In this document: positions 34,867-43,026 of the stretch, piece after piece
How the letters are laid out: each line of letters opens with the position of its first letter
Position numbering within the stretch: position 1 is the stretch's first letter
From: Flavobacterium quisquiliarum
GTDB lineage: Bacteria; Bacteroidota; Bacteroidia; Flavobacteriales; Flavobacteriaceae
Length of the DNA: 62,883 bases
Direction of reading: 5' to 3'
NCBI RefSeq assembly: GCF_019308285.1
Contig: NZ_WWEM01000021.1
Coordinates: forward strand, 1 to 62,883
Translations under genes and position numbers: made by a program
Notes under the pieces: generated by a model
Databases searched by the model: none
What the model was told of the DNA's origin: nothing
The model's input: the letters and a program-made list of their open reading frames with translations, nothing else

Positions 34867-36555
34867 TTAATATTTAGTGTGTTTATCTCCTACTTTGAGT
34901 TCAATTTCAATTACTCCATTAGAACCTTTTTCTCCATATCTACTAATAGCATCCTCTCCTTTGAAAACATTAATCGCTTCAATATGTTTTGAGTCAATTC
35001 TTTTTAAGTCATAATTAGCAGGCATTTCTTCTCCATCGATAATTACAAGCGGAGATCCTTCAGCTTTATTTTTTTTAGCAGAGTTTGAAAATGCAATATT
35101 ACTTTTTTCGCCAACAATAGTTATTTTAGTACTTGTTTTGCTGTCTGAATCTGTAGTTACAACAGTGCTAATATCTGTATTAGTATTACTGTTAGTTTTT
35201 GTACTAGTAGAAGAATTAATGTTGACATGGGTATCGGTTTTAGAGTTTGGATTGTTAGTAATGATAATGTGTGAATCTGAAGATGGTGAATTAGTATCAT
35301 TTTTTTTATCAGTATTTACATTCACAGATGTAATGCCTTTACTTAAAGCAACTTTTGATTCTTTATTATTTGAATCATTTATTGTTTGAATTCCGATTTT
35401 TTTATCTCCATTTTTATAAGTGATAACAAGAACTCCAAATTCATTTATAGCTTTATCTGAAGATTGTACCGATTTTGCGCGCTGTTTTCCTTTTGTAACA
35501 TCAACTACAATTGACGTTAATTCATCAGAAGAATTTCTCCTAACATCAGAAGCTTCAAATTTTATATTATGATTCTTTTGTAAATTGTTTTTGATTTCGT
35601 TCAATTCTGCATCTGTTGAGTTTTTACGAATTTTATAAACATCAACAGATTTGATGTTTGATTCATTTTCATTTACAATTTGTGGTCTCTCTTTTGCAAT
35701 TACTTCAATTTGAAACAATAAAACAAAAGCTGCTAATGCCGGAATTACAACGTAATACTTCCATGAATTCCTCTTTTTTGATTGATTTTTGTTTAACATG
35801 ACGATTCGTTTTTTGATTAATGATTGATAAAAATGATTGGTGATTGCAACACAATTTTCGTGTGTTGTTATTTTTAAAAGCGTGTACTGATATGCTTTTT
35901 TATCCGCTAGTTTTTTAGAAGCTTCACTATCTGCAATAAATTCTAAATTTTGACTAATTGCTTTTTTGTAAAGCCAAACGATTGGATTAAACCAAAAGAT
36001 GATACTGAAAAACCTTGAAATCAACACATCTATAGTATGATTTTGATCGCTGTGAACTTTTTCATGCTCAATGATATTCTCTAATTCAGTAACTGTGTAC
36101 AGTGATGAGTTGTAAACAATATATTCGAAGTAGGAGAAAGGCGCAATGTTTTCTTCGGTATCTATGAATTTAAAATCTGCTTGCTGTTTTACTTTTTTTC
36201 CTTTTATGATAGAGTTTAAACTGTAAAAGTCAACTGCCAATTTTAAAAGAAAAATAAGAAAGCCAATTACGTATAGTCCTAAAATTATAAAACTCCAATT
36301 ATTGTCTGAACTTTGCTTTTCCGGAGCTGATAGTAATGCCGATTGAATATTAGAATTTAAGTTAGGAGCAACATCAATCCATATAACCTTTGTATAACTC
36401 AATATTGGTAAAATTGATGAGATAATCAAACCAGACAGTAAGAACCATCTGTTGCTGTTAAAAAATGTTTCCCTGCGCAGTAAAAAAAAGTAAACGCAAT
36501 AAAATAAAAGCATTAAAACAGCTGATTTGGCTATATAAATGAAAACTGCTTCCAT
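34867..36555 (-). CDS. M56-family (BlaR1/MecR1-like) membrane protease, copy A, with plug-like C terminus
   Basis: 562 residues. Zinc motif HEKVH at 164-168 (IIEHEKVHSDQ), flanked by membrane helices; another helix near 270 (VVIPALAAFVLLFQI). The DNA encoding residues around 230-260 is almost identical to copy B. The C-terminal region is Ser/Thr/Asn rich (about 400-500) and ends in a TonB-plug-like motif (VIIDGEEMP, then ISRYGEKGSNGVIEI), as found in SusC-type plug domains. No penicillin-binding domain. It follows blaI copy A by 6 nt. Confidence 0.9.
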   Translation of the reverse strand: MEAVFIYIAKSAVLMLLFYCVYFFLLRRETFFNSNRWFLLSGLIISSILPILSYTKVIWIDVAPNLNSNIQSALLSAPEKQSSDNNWSFIILGLYVIGFLIFLLKLAVDFYSLNSIIKGKKVKQQADFKFIDTEENIAPFSYFEYIVYNSSLYTVTELENIIEHEKVHSDQNHTIDVLISRFFSIIFWFNPIVWLYKKAISQNLEFIADSEASKKLADKKAYQYTLLKITTHENCVAITNHFYQSLIKKRIVMLNKNQSKKRNSWKYYVVIPALAAFVLLFQIEVIAKERPQIVNENESNIKSVDVYKIRKNSTDAELNEIKNNLQKNHNIKFEASDVRRNSSDELTSIVVDVTKGKQRAKSVQSSDKAINEFGVLVITYKNGDKKIGIQTINDSNNKESKVALSKGITSVNVNTDKKNDTNSPSSDSHIIITNNPNSKTDTHVNINSSTSTKTNSNTNTDISTVVTTDSDSKTSTKITIVGEKSNIAFSNSAKKNKAEGSPLVIIDGEEMPANYDLKRIDSKHIEAINVFKGEDAISRYGEKGSNGVIEIELKVGDKHTKY

Positions 36556-36561
36556 AGAAAA

Positions 36562-36930
36562 TTATTTTTCTTTGTCCTTATTTTCGATCATTGATAAAAT
36601 TTCACGCAATTCGTCGGCAGAAATTTTTTCTTCTTTAGCAAAAAATGAAACCATACTTTTATACGAGCTGTTAAAGTAATTATCAATTGCTGTTTTCATA
36701 AATCCTTTTCTGTAGTCTTCTATTTTTACAACAGGAAAGTATTGATGTGTATTTCCAAAGGCATTATGCGATACATATCCTTTTTCTTCCAAATTACGCA
36801 CAATAGTAGATAATGTGTTGTAATGTGGCTGGTCTTCCGTTATCTCTGCTTGAATTTCTTTTACAAAAGCTTTTTTAAGCTTCCATAAAATCATCATAAT
36901 TTCTTCTTCTTTGTTGGTTAACTTCTGCAT
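36562..36930 (-). CDS. BlaI/MecI-family repressor, copy A
   Basis: 122 residues, winged helix (LTNKEEEIMMILWKLKKAFVKEI; LSTIVRNLEEKGYV) with C-terminal dimerisation helices. It is the first gene of the apparent operon. Upstream, five alternating TAGTT/AACTA half-sites surround a promoter -7 element, which strongly suggests autorepression. In the family, cleavage of the repressor by the cognate M56 protease relieves repression. Confidence 0.93.
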   Translation of the reverse strand: MQKLTNKEEEIMMILWKLKKAFVKEIQAEITEDQPHYNTLSTIVRNLEEKGYVSHNAFGNTHQYFPVVKIEDYRKGFMKTAIDNYFNSSYKSMVSFFAKEEKISADELREILSMIENKDKEK

Positions 36931-36956
36931 CTTCTCTAATTTTAATTCAAACCTAC

Positions 36957-37001
36957 AACTATTTTTTTAGTTACGCAACTACAAAAATAGTTATTTAACT
37001 A
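36957..37001 (-). promoter_or_regulatory. BlaI-type operator ladder and promoter
   Basis: Half-sites alternate: AACTA 36957, TAGTT 36968, AACTA 36977, TAGTT 36988, AACTA 36997, with spacings 11, 9, 11, 9. Two perfect dyads result, TAGTT-ACGC-AACTA (36968-36981) and TAGTTATTTAACTA (36988-37001), centred 20 bp apart. A minus-strand -7 element TATTTTTG lies at 36982-36989, between and touching the dyads. The -33 box is unclear. The position would let a bound repressor block transcription of the whole operon. Confidence 0.65.
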
Positions 37002-37095
37002 AAAATTAAGTTAAGGTTGAATTTAAGACGCTACAAATTGATTCAAATTTAAATGTAATAAATTGAATTCTAGTAATTTAAAAAGTTAAAAGTTG

Positions 37096-38313
37096 CTAAG
37101 AAGCTTTTTCGGTAATTAAAGTATTTTTAATCCAAATACAACATCCAGTTGCTATGACACCAATACAAGCCATAAATAACCAGTTGATTTGATAACCAAA
37201 ACGAGTAATAATTTCAAAACCTAATTTAGAACTAATAATATGAGCCAAGCTGAAACTCATAGTATAAAGGGCCATATATCGGCCTTCTTGTCCACGTGGT
37301 GCACGGCTGAGAGCAAAAGCATTCGAAAAGGGAAAGGTTAGAACTTCGCCAATAGAAATACAAACCATACTCACAACTAATATTCCTGCCCAGAAATTAA
37401 TTAATAATAAAAAGAAACTCAACGCCATGATAAAAGAACCTACAATAATGATTCTGATTTTCGGATAGGCTTTTCTTTCTAAAAAACCGACTGTAGGCAT
37501 TTCTAAACTAAAAATTAAAAGCCCGTTTAATGTCATTAATAATCCTGTTTGGAATTCGCTTAAGCCAAATTTCTCATTATGATATAAAGGTAAAGTAGTA
37601 AACAGTTGAAAGAAAATCATAGCCGTTATGAAACTTACAAACAAGAAAACCCAAAAAATCTTATCATGAAAGACTGATTTTACTTGAACTGCACTTTCGG
37701 TCTTATCGCCGTGATCTGCCTTTTTCTTTTCTTTTACCAATAATGCAAAAATCGAGATAGAAATGATACAGGAGGCTCCATCAACCCAAAAAAGACCAGA
37801 GTAACCTATTCCCATTATGATCAATCCACCAAGTGCAGGCCCTGCGGCAAAACCTAAATTTACTGCAAGACGAACAAGAGTCAAAGCACGAGTTCTGTTT
37901 TCTGGTTTCGCGTAAGCGCCTAAAGAAACGAACATGGCCGGCCTAAACATGTCTGCAATTGTCATCAAGACAAACATCGCAGCACATAATGCCCAGAATG
38001 TGGTAATATATTGAACAAAGAAAAGTGAAACCCCACTAGTAAAAAGACTAAAAATCATGATTTTATAAAATCCAATTTTGTCTGAAAGTTTACCACCAAG
38101 CCAGGAACCCAGCATAGATCCAAATCCAAATGCAACCATAATCCATCCAACCTGATTGTATGTAAAATGAAGATCTTCTTTTAAATATTTGGATAAAAAA
38201 GGAAGTACCATTGTTCCTGCACGGTTGATGAATGTAATGGTAGCCAGAATCCAAACTTCTCTTGTAAATCCTCTAAAGTTGTTGATGTAATTGGTAAAAA
38301 TGTTTTTAAGCAT
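37096..38313 (-). CDS. MFS transporter (MdtH-like)
   Basis: 405 residues and about twelve membrane helices. The signature WLGGKLSDKIGFYKIM occurs between helices 2 and 3. It falls in the multidrug/MdtH-like group of the major facilitator superfamily, but substrate is not predictable. It lies divergent from the DUF1684 gene. A TAACTTTG element sits on the minus strand at 38336-38343, 23 nt before the start. Confidence 0.85.
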   Translation of the reverse strand: MLKNIFTNYINNFRGFTREVWILATITFINRAGTMVLPFLSKYLKEDLHFTYNQVGWIMVAFGFGSMLGSWLGGKLSDKIGFYKIMIFSLFTSGVSLFFVQYITTFWALCAAMFVLMTIADMFRPAMFVSLGAYAKPENRTRALTLVRLAVNLGFAAGPALGGLIIMGIGYSGLFWVDGASCIISISIFALLVKEKKKADHGDKTESAVQVKSVFHDKIFWVFLFVSFITAMIFFQLFTTLPLYHNEKFGLSEFQTGLLMTLNGLLIFSLEMPTVGFLERKAYPKIRIIIVGSFIMALSFFLLLINFWAGILVVSMVCISIGEVLTFPFSNAFALSRAPRGQEGRYMALYTMSFSLAHIISSKLGFEIITRFGYQINWLFMACIGVIATGCCIWIKNTLITEKAS

Positions 38314-38366
38314 TGTGTGTGATAGATTATCGTCACAAAGTTAGTAAACTTTGTCTCGTTAAGTGG

Positions 38367-38397
38367 TTGTTGTTTTGTTACTTTTGAACTATTTTTG
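38367..38397 (+). promoter_or_regulatory. Promoter of the DUF1684 gene
   Basis: TTG, then 20 nt, then TATTTTTG, followed by the ATG at 38413 after 15 nt. It overlaps the TTG-initiated longer reading and so supports the ATG start. Confidence 0.65.
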
Positions 38398-38412
38398 CAG
38401 AAAATTTCTAAG

Positions 38413-39012
38413 ATGAAAACTCTAAACGCCCTGCTTTTATTGTTGGTTTTTAATATTGGCTTTGGCCAACAAAAGTTCAGTAAAAGTGAAGCCGAAAAAT
38501 TCCAGAAGAAACTAAATTCAGAATATGCTGATCCTAAGACTAGTCCGTTAATGGATGAAGATTTGAAAACTTTTAAGAGTTTGGATTTTTTTCCTATTTC
38601 TGCCACTTATTTTGTAAATGCAACTTTAGTAAAAGCGAAAGGCGGAAAAGTTTTTGAAATGAAAACTTCTGGGACTCGCACTCCAAAATATATAAAATAC
38701 GGCACTCTAAATTTTAAAATAAACGGAAAACCTTTTCAGCTTGCCGTTTACCAAAGTTTGGATCTTATTGTACAGGAAAAATATAAGAATCATCTTTTTT
38801 TACCTTTTTCAGATCTAACGACAGGAAAACAAAGTTATATAGGCGGTCGTTATATTGATTTAGAAATTCCTAAAGGAAATACTATTGCTGTTGATTTTAA
38901 TCAGGCTTACAATCCGTATTGTGCTTACAATTATAAATATTCTTGCCCGCTTGTGCCTTTAGAAAATGATTTAAAAATCGAAATTAAAGCAGGAGTAAAG
39001 ACTTTTCATTAA
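38413..39012 (+). CDS. Exported DUF1684 protein
   Basis: 199 residues from the ATG at 38413. The signal peptide is TLNALLLLLVFNIGFGQ. The conserved C-terminal part (YIGGRYIDLEIPKGNTIAVDFNQAYNPYCAYN) with cysteines in CAYNYKYSCPLVP is typical of DUF1684. Function unknown. The stop codon overlaps the start of the next gene in TAATG, indicating translational coupling with the TatD-type gene. Confidence 0.85.
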   Translation: MKTLNALLLLLVFNIGFGQQKFSKSEAEKFQKKLNSEYADPKTSPLMDEDLKTFKSLDFFPISATYFVNATLVKAKGGKVFEMKTSGTRTPKYIKYGTLNFKINGKPFQLAVYQSLDLIVQEKYKNHLFLPFSDLTTGKQSYIGGRYIDLEIPKGNTIAVDFNQAYNPYCAYNYKYSCPLVPLENDLKIEIKAGVKTFH

Positions 39013-39659
39013 TGGAATACTTCAATTTTCATACACATCAGTTTACCAATCAACCAAATGTTTTAGAATTGGTGAATCAATATCCAAAGGATTTTGATTC
39101 TTCAATTCCATATTATTCCATCGGAATTCATCCATGGTATATTGATGAAAGCCGAATAAATGAAGATTTAAAAATTATTGAAGAAAAACTCCAAACTGAA
39201 AATTGTCTAGCAATAGGAGAATGCGGTTTAGATAAAAGAATTGAAGTATCGTTAGATTTGCAGATTTCTGTTTTCGAAAAGCAATTAGCTTTAGCTGAAA
39301 AATTCAAGAAACCTGTTGTTATACATTGTGTAGCCGCTTTTCAAGAAGTAATTGAAATTAAGAAAAGATTGAAAATTTCAGTTCCCATGATTATTCATGG
39401 CTTTTCAAAGAATATACAAGTTGCATCCCAATTAATTACAGCGGGATTTTATATTTCTTTTGGAAAATATTTATTGAAGAATCCAGATTTAAAAACGGTT
39501 TTTCAAAGCATTCCAAATAATCTTTTCTTTTTAGAAACGGATACAATGGAAGAGACAATTCAACAGGTTTACAAGATTGCTTCTGAATACAAAGATTTAG
39601 ATAATAAAGAATTAAAAGAAATTATTTCAAGTAATTATAGAAGTGTTTTTATGGTTTGA
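39012..39659 (+). CDS. TatD-family metal-dependent hydrolase
   Basis: 215 residues. The metal-binding HTH motif (FNFHTHQF) is at the N terminus, GECGLD supplies the glutamate, and IHCVAAF and IIHGFS supply further histidines; ETDT is near the C terminus. TatD enzymes are 3'-5' DNases or related deoxyribonucleases. This one is shorter than the canonical 260-residue TatD and belongs to the compact Bacteroidota group. It is coupled to the DUF1684 gene by a 1-nt overlap. Confidence 0.87.
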   Translation: MEYFNFHTHQFTNQPNVLELVNQYPKDFDSSIPYYSIGIHPWYIDESRINEDLKIIEEKLQTENCLAIGECGLDKRIEVSLDLQISVFEKQLALAEKFKKPVVIHCVAAFQEVIEIKKRLKISVPMIIHGFSKNIQVASQLITAGFYISFGKYLLKNPDLKTVFQSIPNNLFFLETDTMEETIQQVYKIASEYKDLDNKELKEIISSNYRSVFMV

Positions 39660-39716
39660 AAACATGAAACTTAAAACCATTTTAAAACAAACAAATAAAA
39701 AACAAAACAATACTAT

Positions 39717-40430
39717 ATGGCAGAATGGACAGAAAGAGCTGAGCTTTTATTTACAAAAGAAGGATTAGAAAAGTTGCAAAAATCTAATGTTTTAGTAGTA
39801 GGATTAGGCGGAGTAGGATCTTTTGCAGCAGAATTTTTAGCAAGAGCAGGAGTAGGAAATATGACAATTGTAGATGGAGACGTTGTAGATATTACTAATA
39901 TCAACAGACAACTACCCGCTTTACATTCAACAGTGGGACAGCCAAAAATTAAAATTGTTGGAGATCGTTTAATGGATATAAATCCAGAGTTGAAGCTAAC
40001 AAGAGTTCAAGAATTTCTTTCGCCGGAACGTGCTTTCGAAATTGTTTCTCCAGAATTCGATTATGTTTTAGACTGTATCGACAGTATTACACCAAAATTA
40101 AACTTAATTATTGCCGCTAAACGCAAAAGAGTAAAAATTATCAGCAGTATGGGAGCTGGTGGAAAAATGCTGGCTTCAAAAGTAAAAGTAACAGACATTT
40201 CGAAAACAATCAATTGTTATTTTTCAAAAACAATCCGCAAGCGTTTAAAAGAAGCCAAAATCAATAAACTAAAAGTGGTTTTTTCTTCTGAAATCCAAGA
40301 CGAAAAAAGTTTAAAATTAACCGACGGGAAAAACTTTAAAAAATCTTTCTACGGAACAAACAGCTATATGCCAGGGTTATTTGGCTTACACGCCGCAGAA
40401 ACAGTGATTAGACATTTGCTTGCTAAATAA
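39717..40430 (+). CDS. tcdA: tRNA threonylcarbamoyladenosine dehydratase
   Basis: 237 residues, ThiF/E1-like fold. The ATP-binding loop GLGGVGS is at 29-35, the D-G-D-x-V-D motif near 53, and the conserved NINRQLPALHSTVG follows. TcdA cyclises t6A37 to ct6A in tRNAs reading ANN codons. The family match is strong; a related MoeB/ThiF activity is less likely because the C-terminal extension and cysteine pattern differ. Confidence 0.92.
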   Translation: MAEWTERAELLFTKEGLEKLQKSNVLVVGLGGVGSFAAEFLARAGVGNMTIVDGDVVDITNINRQLPALHSTVGQPKIKIVGDRLMDINPELKLTRVQEFLSPERAFEIVSPEFDYVLDCIDSITPKLNLIIAAKRKRVKIISSMGAGGKMLASKVKVTDISKTINCYFSKTIRKRLKEAKINKLKVVFSSEIQDEKSLKLTDGKNFKKSFYGTNSYMPGLFGLHAAETVIRHLLAK

Positions 40431-40435
40431 AGGCG

Positions 40436-40543
40436 CTAAGAGACTAAGTTTCTAAGAGTTTTACTTAGTATTTAGAATAACTTTTAAAAAGTCAAAGGAA
40501 AAAAAACTTAGAATCTTAGTATCTCAGAATCTCAGAAACTTAA
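40436..40543. repeat. CTAAG/CTTAG inverted intergenic repeat
   Basis: CTAAGAGACTAAGTTTCTAAG on the left and CTTAGAATCTTAG plus TCTCAGAATCTCAG on the right form inverted copies of a short repeating unit. The pattern resembles dispersed flavobacterial intergenic repeats. No gene lies in the 119-nt gap. Confidence 0.6.
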
Positions 40544-40549
40544 AGAAAA

Positions 40550-41212
40550 ATGATTAAAACAGTAATTTTTGATATGGATGGTGTTATTGTAGACACAGAA
40601 CCCGTTCATCGTTATGCTTATTATTTACAATTTTCAGAATTAACTATAGAAGTGCCTGAGGAAATGTATACCTCTTTTACAGGATTTTCTACTCGAAATA
40701 CATTTCAGGCATTGAAAGGTTATTTTCCATCTGTAAAGCAGGAAGTGGAAGATTTGATTCAGCGAAAGCGAAATATCTTCAATGATGCTTTTGATACGAA
40801 AGAAGATTTATATCTTTTAGATGGAGTAGAAGATTTGATAAAAGACTTATACCACAACGGAATACAACTAATTTTGGCCTCTTCAGCCTCAAAAGTAACT
40901 ATTGATCGCGTTTTTACCAGATTTAATCTGCATCAGTATTTTACGCATATTGTAAGCGGTGAAGATTTCCCACAATCAAAACCAAATCCGGCAATATTTA
41001 ATCATGCAGCATCGTTATCTATTGCGCCAAAAGAAAATTGTATTATAATTGAAGATAGTACAAATGGAATAAAAGCAGCAAAAGCAGCAGGAATTTATTG
41101 TGTAGGTTACAGAAGTCAACATTCGAATCTTCAAGATTATAGTCAAGCTGACTTGGTTATAAATCATTTTAATGAATTAAATGCACAAAAAATATCACAG
41201 ATCAAAGCCTGA
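40550..41212 (+). CDS. HAD-family phosphatase, beta-phosphoglucomutase-like
   Basis: 220 residues. Motif I DMDGVIVDTEP (Asp8, Asp10) is at the N terminus, motif II is LASSASK near 105 and motifs III/IV are KPNPAIF and IIIEDSTNGIKAAKAAG. A cap of the C1 type lies between motif I and II. Members act on sugar phosphates, and beta-phosphoglucomutase or simple phosphatase activity are both possible. The gene stands alone. Confidence 0.9.
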   Translation: MIKTVIFDMDGVIVDTEPVHRYAYYLQFSELTIEVPEEMYTSFTGFSTRNTFQALKGYFPSVKQEVEDLIQRKRNIFNDAFDTKEDLYLLDGVEDLIKDLYHNGIQLILASSASKVTIDRVFTRFNLHQYFTHIVSGEDFPQSKPNPAIFNHAASLSIAPKENCIIIEDSTNGIKAAKAAGIYCVGYRSQHSNLQDYSQADLVINHFNELNAQKISQIKA

Positions 41213-41230
41213 ATTATATAAAATTTAACA

Positions 41231-41259
41231 TTTGTTCGGTAATTGAATTTGTAAATTTG
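41231..41259 (+). promoter_or_regulatory. Promoter of the DUF2911 gene
   Basis: TTTG, then 17 nt, then TAAATTTG, an exact fit to the flavobacterial consensus. It lies 25 nt before the ATG at 41284 and overlaps the alternative TTG reading at 41257, which it argues against. Confidence 0.75.
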
Positions 41260-41283
41260 AATAAAATAAAAAACGTAAAAAGA

Positions 41284-42126
41284 ATGAAAAAACTACTTAT
41301 TGCTTTCGCACTGATCTTAGCGCCTTTAGCATCAGAAGCACAAGTAAAAACGCCGCAAGCGAGTCCTAAAGGATATATTAAACAAACTGTTGGTTTAACG
41401 GATGTTGAAGTTACGTATTCAAGACCAGGAGCAAGAGGAAGAGCTGTTTTTGGAAATTTAGTTCCTTTTGGGAAATTATGGAGAACTGGAGCTAACGAAA
41501 ATACAATCATTAATTTTAGTGACGATGTAGTAATCGACGGAAAAACATTAAAAAAAGGAAAATACGCTATTTATACAGTGCCTAGAATTGAAAGCTGGGA
41601 TGTTATCTTCTATCTTTCTACAGATAACTGGGGATTACCAGAAAACTGGAATGAAAACTATGTTATTTTAAAAACTACTGTAAAAGAAGATGCCTTACCA
41701 ACTCCAGTTGAGACATTTACAATAGGAATTAATGGTTTAGATCCAAATTTTGGTTATTTAGAAATGGCTTGGGAAAACTCTCATGTAGCTTTAAAATTTG
41801 AAGTTCCAACTGCGAAAATTGCTACAGCAAGCATTGATAAAGCTCTTGCTGGTCCAACTTGGAACGATTATTTTGCAGCATCTCAATATTTATTTCAAGC
41901 AAACGGAAATATTGAGACAGCAAGAACTTACGTAGATAAAGCTTTGGACATGAGTTCAGATAAACCTTATTATGTTTCGAGATTAAAATCTTTGATTCAA
42001 GCAAAACAAGGAGATAAAAAAGGAGCAATCGAAACAGCAAAAGCTTCTCTAGCGGCTGCTGAGGCAGCAAATAATGCTGATTACGTTAAATTGAACAAAG
42101 ATAGTATCGCTGAGTGGAGCAGATAA
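41284..42126 (+). CDS. Exported DUF2911 protein
   Basis: 280 residues from the ATG at 41284. A signal peptide (KKLLIAFALILAPLASEAQ) precedes a DUF2911 domain with YSRPGARGR, GKLWRTGANENT and KKGKYAIYTVP, the family hallmarks. Residues from about 195 form helical TPR-like hairpins (ASQYLFQANGNIETARTYVDKAL). The family is common in Bacteroidota and functionally uncharacterised. Confidence 0.9.
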   Translation: MKKLLIAFALILAPLASEAQVKTPQASPKGYIKQTVGLTDVEVTYSRPGARGRAVFGNLVPFGKLWRTGANENTIINFSDDVVIDGKTLKKGKYAIYTVPRIESWDVIFYLSTDNWGLPENWNENYVILKTTVKEDALPTPVETFTIGINGLDPNFGYLEMAWENSHVALKFEVPTAKIATASIDKALAGPTWNDYFAASQYLFQANGNIETARTYVDKALDMSSDKPYYVSRLKSLIQAKQGDKKGAIETAKASLAAAEAANNADYVKLNKDSIAEWSR

Positions 42127-42156
42127 GTTTTTTAAATTTTCAATTATAAAATACCA

Positions 42157-42191
42157 AATTCCAAAGCTTTCGGGTTTTGGGATTTTTTTTT
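42157..42191 (+). terminator. Imperfect terminator of the DUF2911 gene
   Basis: AAATTCCAAAGC pairs with GGGTTTTGGGATTT with mismatches, followed by nine T. Confidence 0.55.
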
Positions 42192-42300
42192 AACCGCAAA
42201 GCAAGTAAAGTTCGCAAAGTTTTTTTGACAAAGCTTTGCGAACTTTACGTTTTTTAATAAGCGAGCATATTAAAAGAAACTTGCGTGCTTTGCGGTTAAA
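42190..42300. repeat. Compound nested palindrome
   Basis: Outer arms TTAACCGCAAAGCAAG and CTTGCGTGCTTTGCGGTTAA enclose an inner perfect stem GTAAAGTTCGCAAAG with CTTTGCGAACTTTAC. It fills the intergenic space and contains no gene. It resembles dispersed flavobacterial CGCAAAG repeats. Confidence 0.7.
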
Positions 42301-42350
42301 TTTTTAAGCTCCTATATTTTTGAAATTTGGCGTTTATAAAAATCGGAATT

Positions 42351-42977
42351 TTAATTTAAACTAGGAGGCTCGGGAATTTTAACTGTTTTCTTAATTTTTT
42401 TTATTAAAAGATAGAATGTAATGCCACCCAGAATAATAAGTAAAGCAATCTGTAATTGGCCTATACTGTTATTCTTGCTGTACATTGCATTGGCAGCTGC
42501 AAGTTTTGCTTTTCCTTCTTCAATTTGGATCTGTGATAAAGATTCTAAAGTTTTTAATGCTTCTTCGCTGGTATTTACAATTTCTCTCCAACTCTTATTT
42601 TCAACCTGATTATTAATTTCTTTGCAAGAAAGTAAAAAAGCGTCAAAATATTGTTTTTCCTTATTTGTTAGTACTGTTTTGGTATAGAGATCATCAATAT
42701 TATGTACGATGTCTAAAGTATGAATGATTTCAGTTCTTCTTGTATTATCGCTTAGGTTCAGTTTTTCAGCTTCAGCCTTGATAAAATGAAGTTGTTTGGA
42801 ATATTGAAAAATATAATGCGCTACAACCAAACGATCATTATAAATGGCATTGATATTATCATTAACATTTTTAGAATTTTGAAGCGTATTAAAGTTTCCT
42901 AATAAAATTAGAAGCATTACAATTAAGAGAACAAAAGCAGCTTTTGTCTTATTGCTGTATTTTTTTAAATCTTTCAT
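42351..42977 (-). CDS. Membrane protein with a four-helix-bundle sensor-like domain
   Basis: 208 residues. Two membrane helices, residues about 12-30 and 175-195, flank a helical periplasmic bundle (4HB_MCP-like; VNDNINAIYNDRLVVAHYIF). No cytoplasmic signalling domain is present, so it is a receptor-like module without output. It may act as an accessory or small-ligand sensor, but this is inference. Confidence 0.7.
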   Translation of the reverse strand: MKDLKKYSNKTKAAFVLLIVMLLILLGNFNTLQNSKNVNDNINAIYNDRLVVAHYIFQYSKQLHFIKAEAEKLNLSDNTRRTEIIHTLDIVHNIDDLYTKTVLTNKEKQYFDAFLLSCKEINNQVENKSWREIVNTSEEALKTLESLSQIQIEEGKAKLAAANAMYSKNNSIGQLQIALLIILGGITFYLLIKKIKKTVKIPEPPSLN

Positions 42978-43026
42978 AATGCTCGATTTTTAGTAAATAA
43001 AAACTAATGGAAACCAACTTAAAGCT

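Noticed and set aside
42127..42350. Possible CRISPR or tandem array
   Set aside because: The repeats are inverted arms of one nested palindrome, not regularly spaced direct repeats with spacers. No cas gene is in the window.
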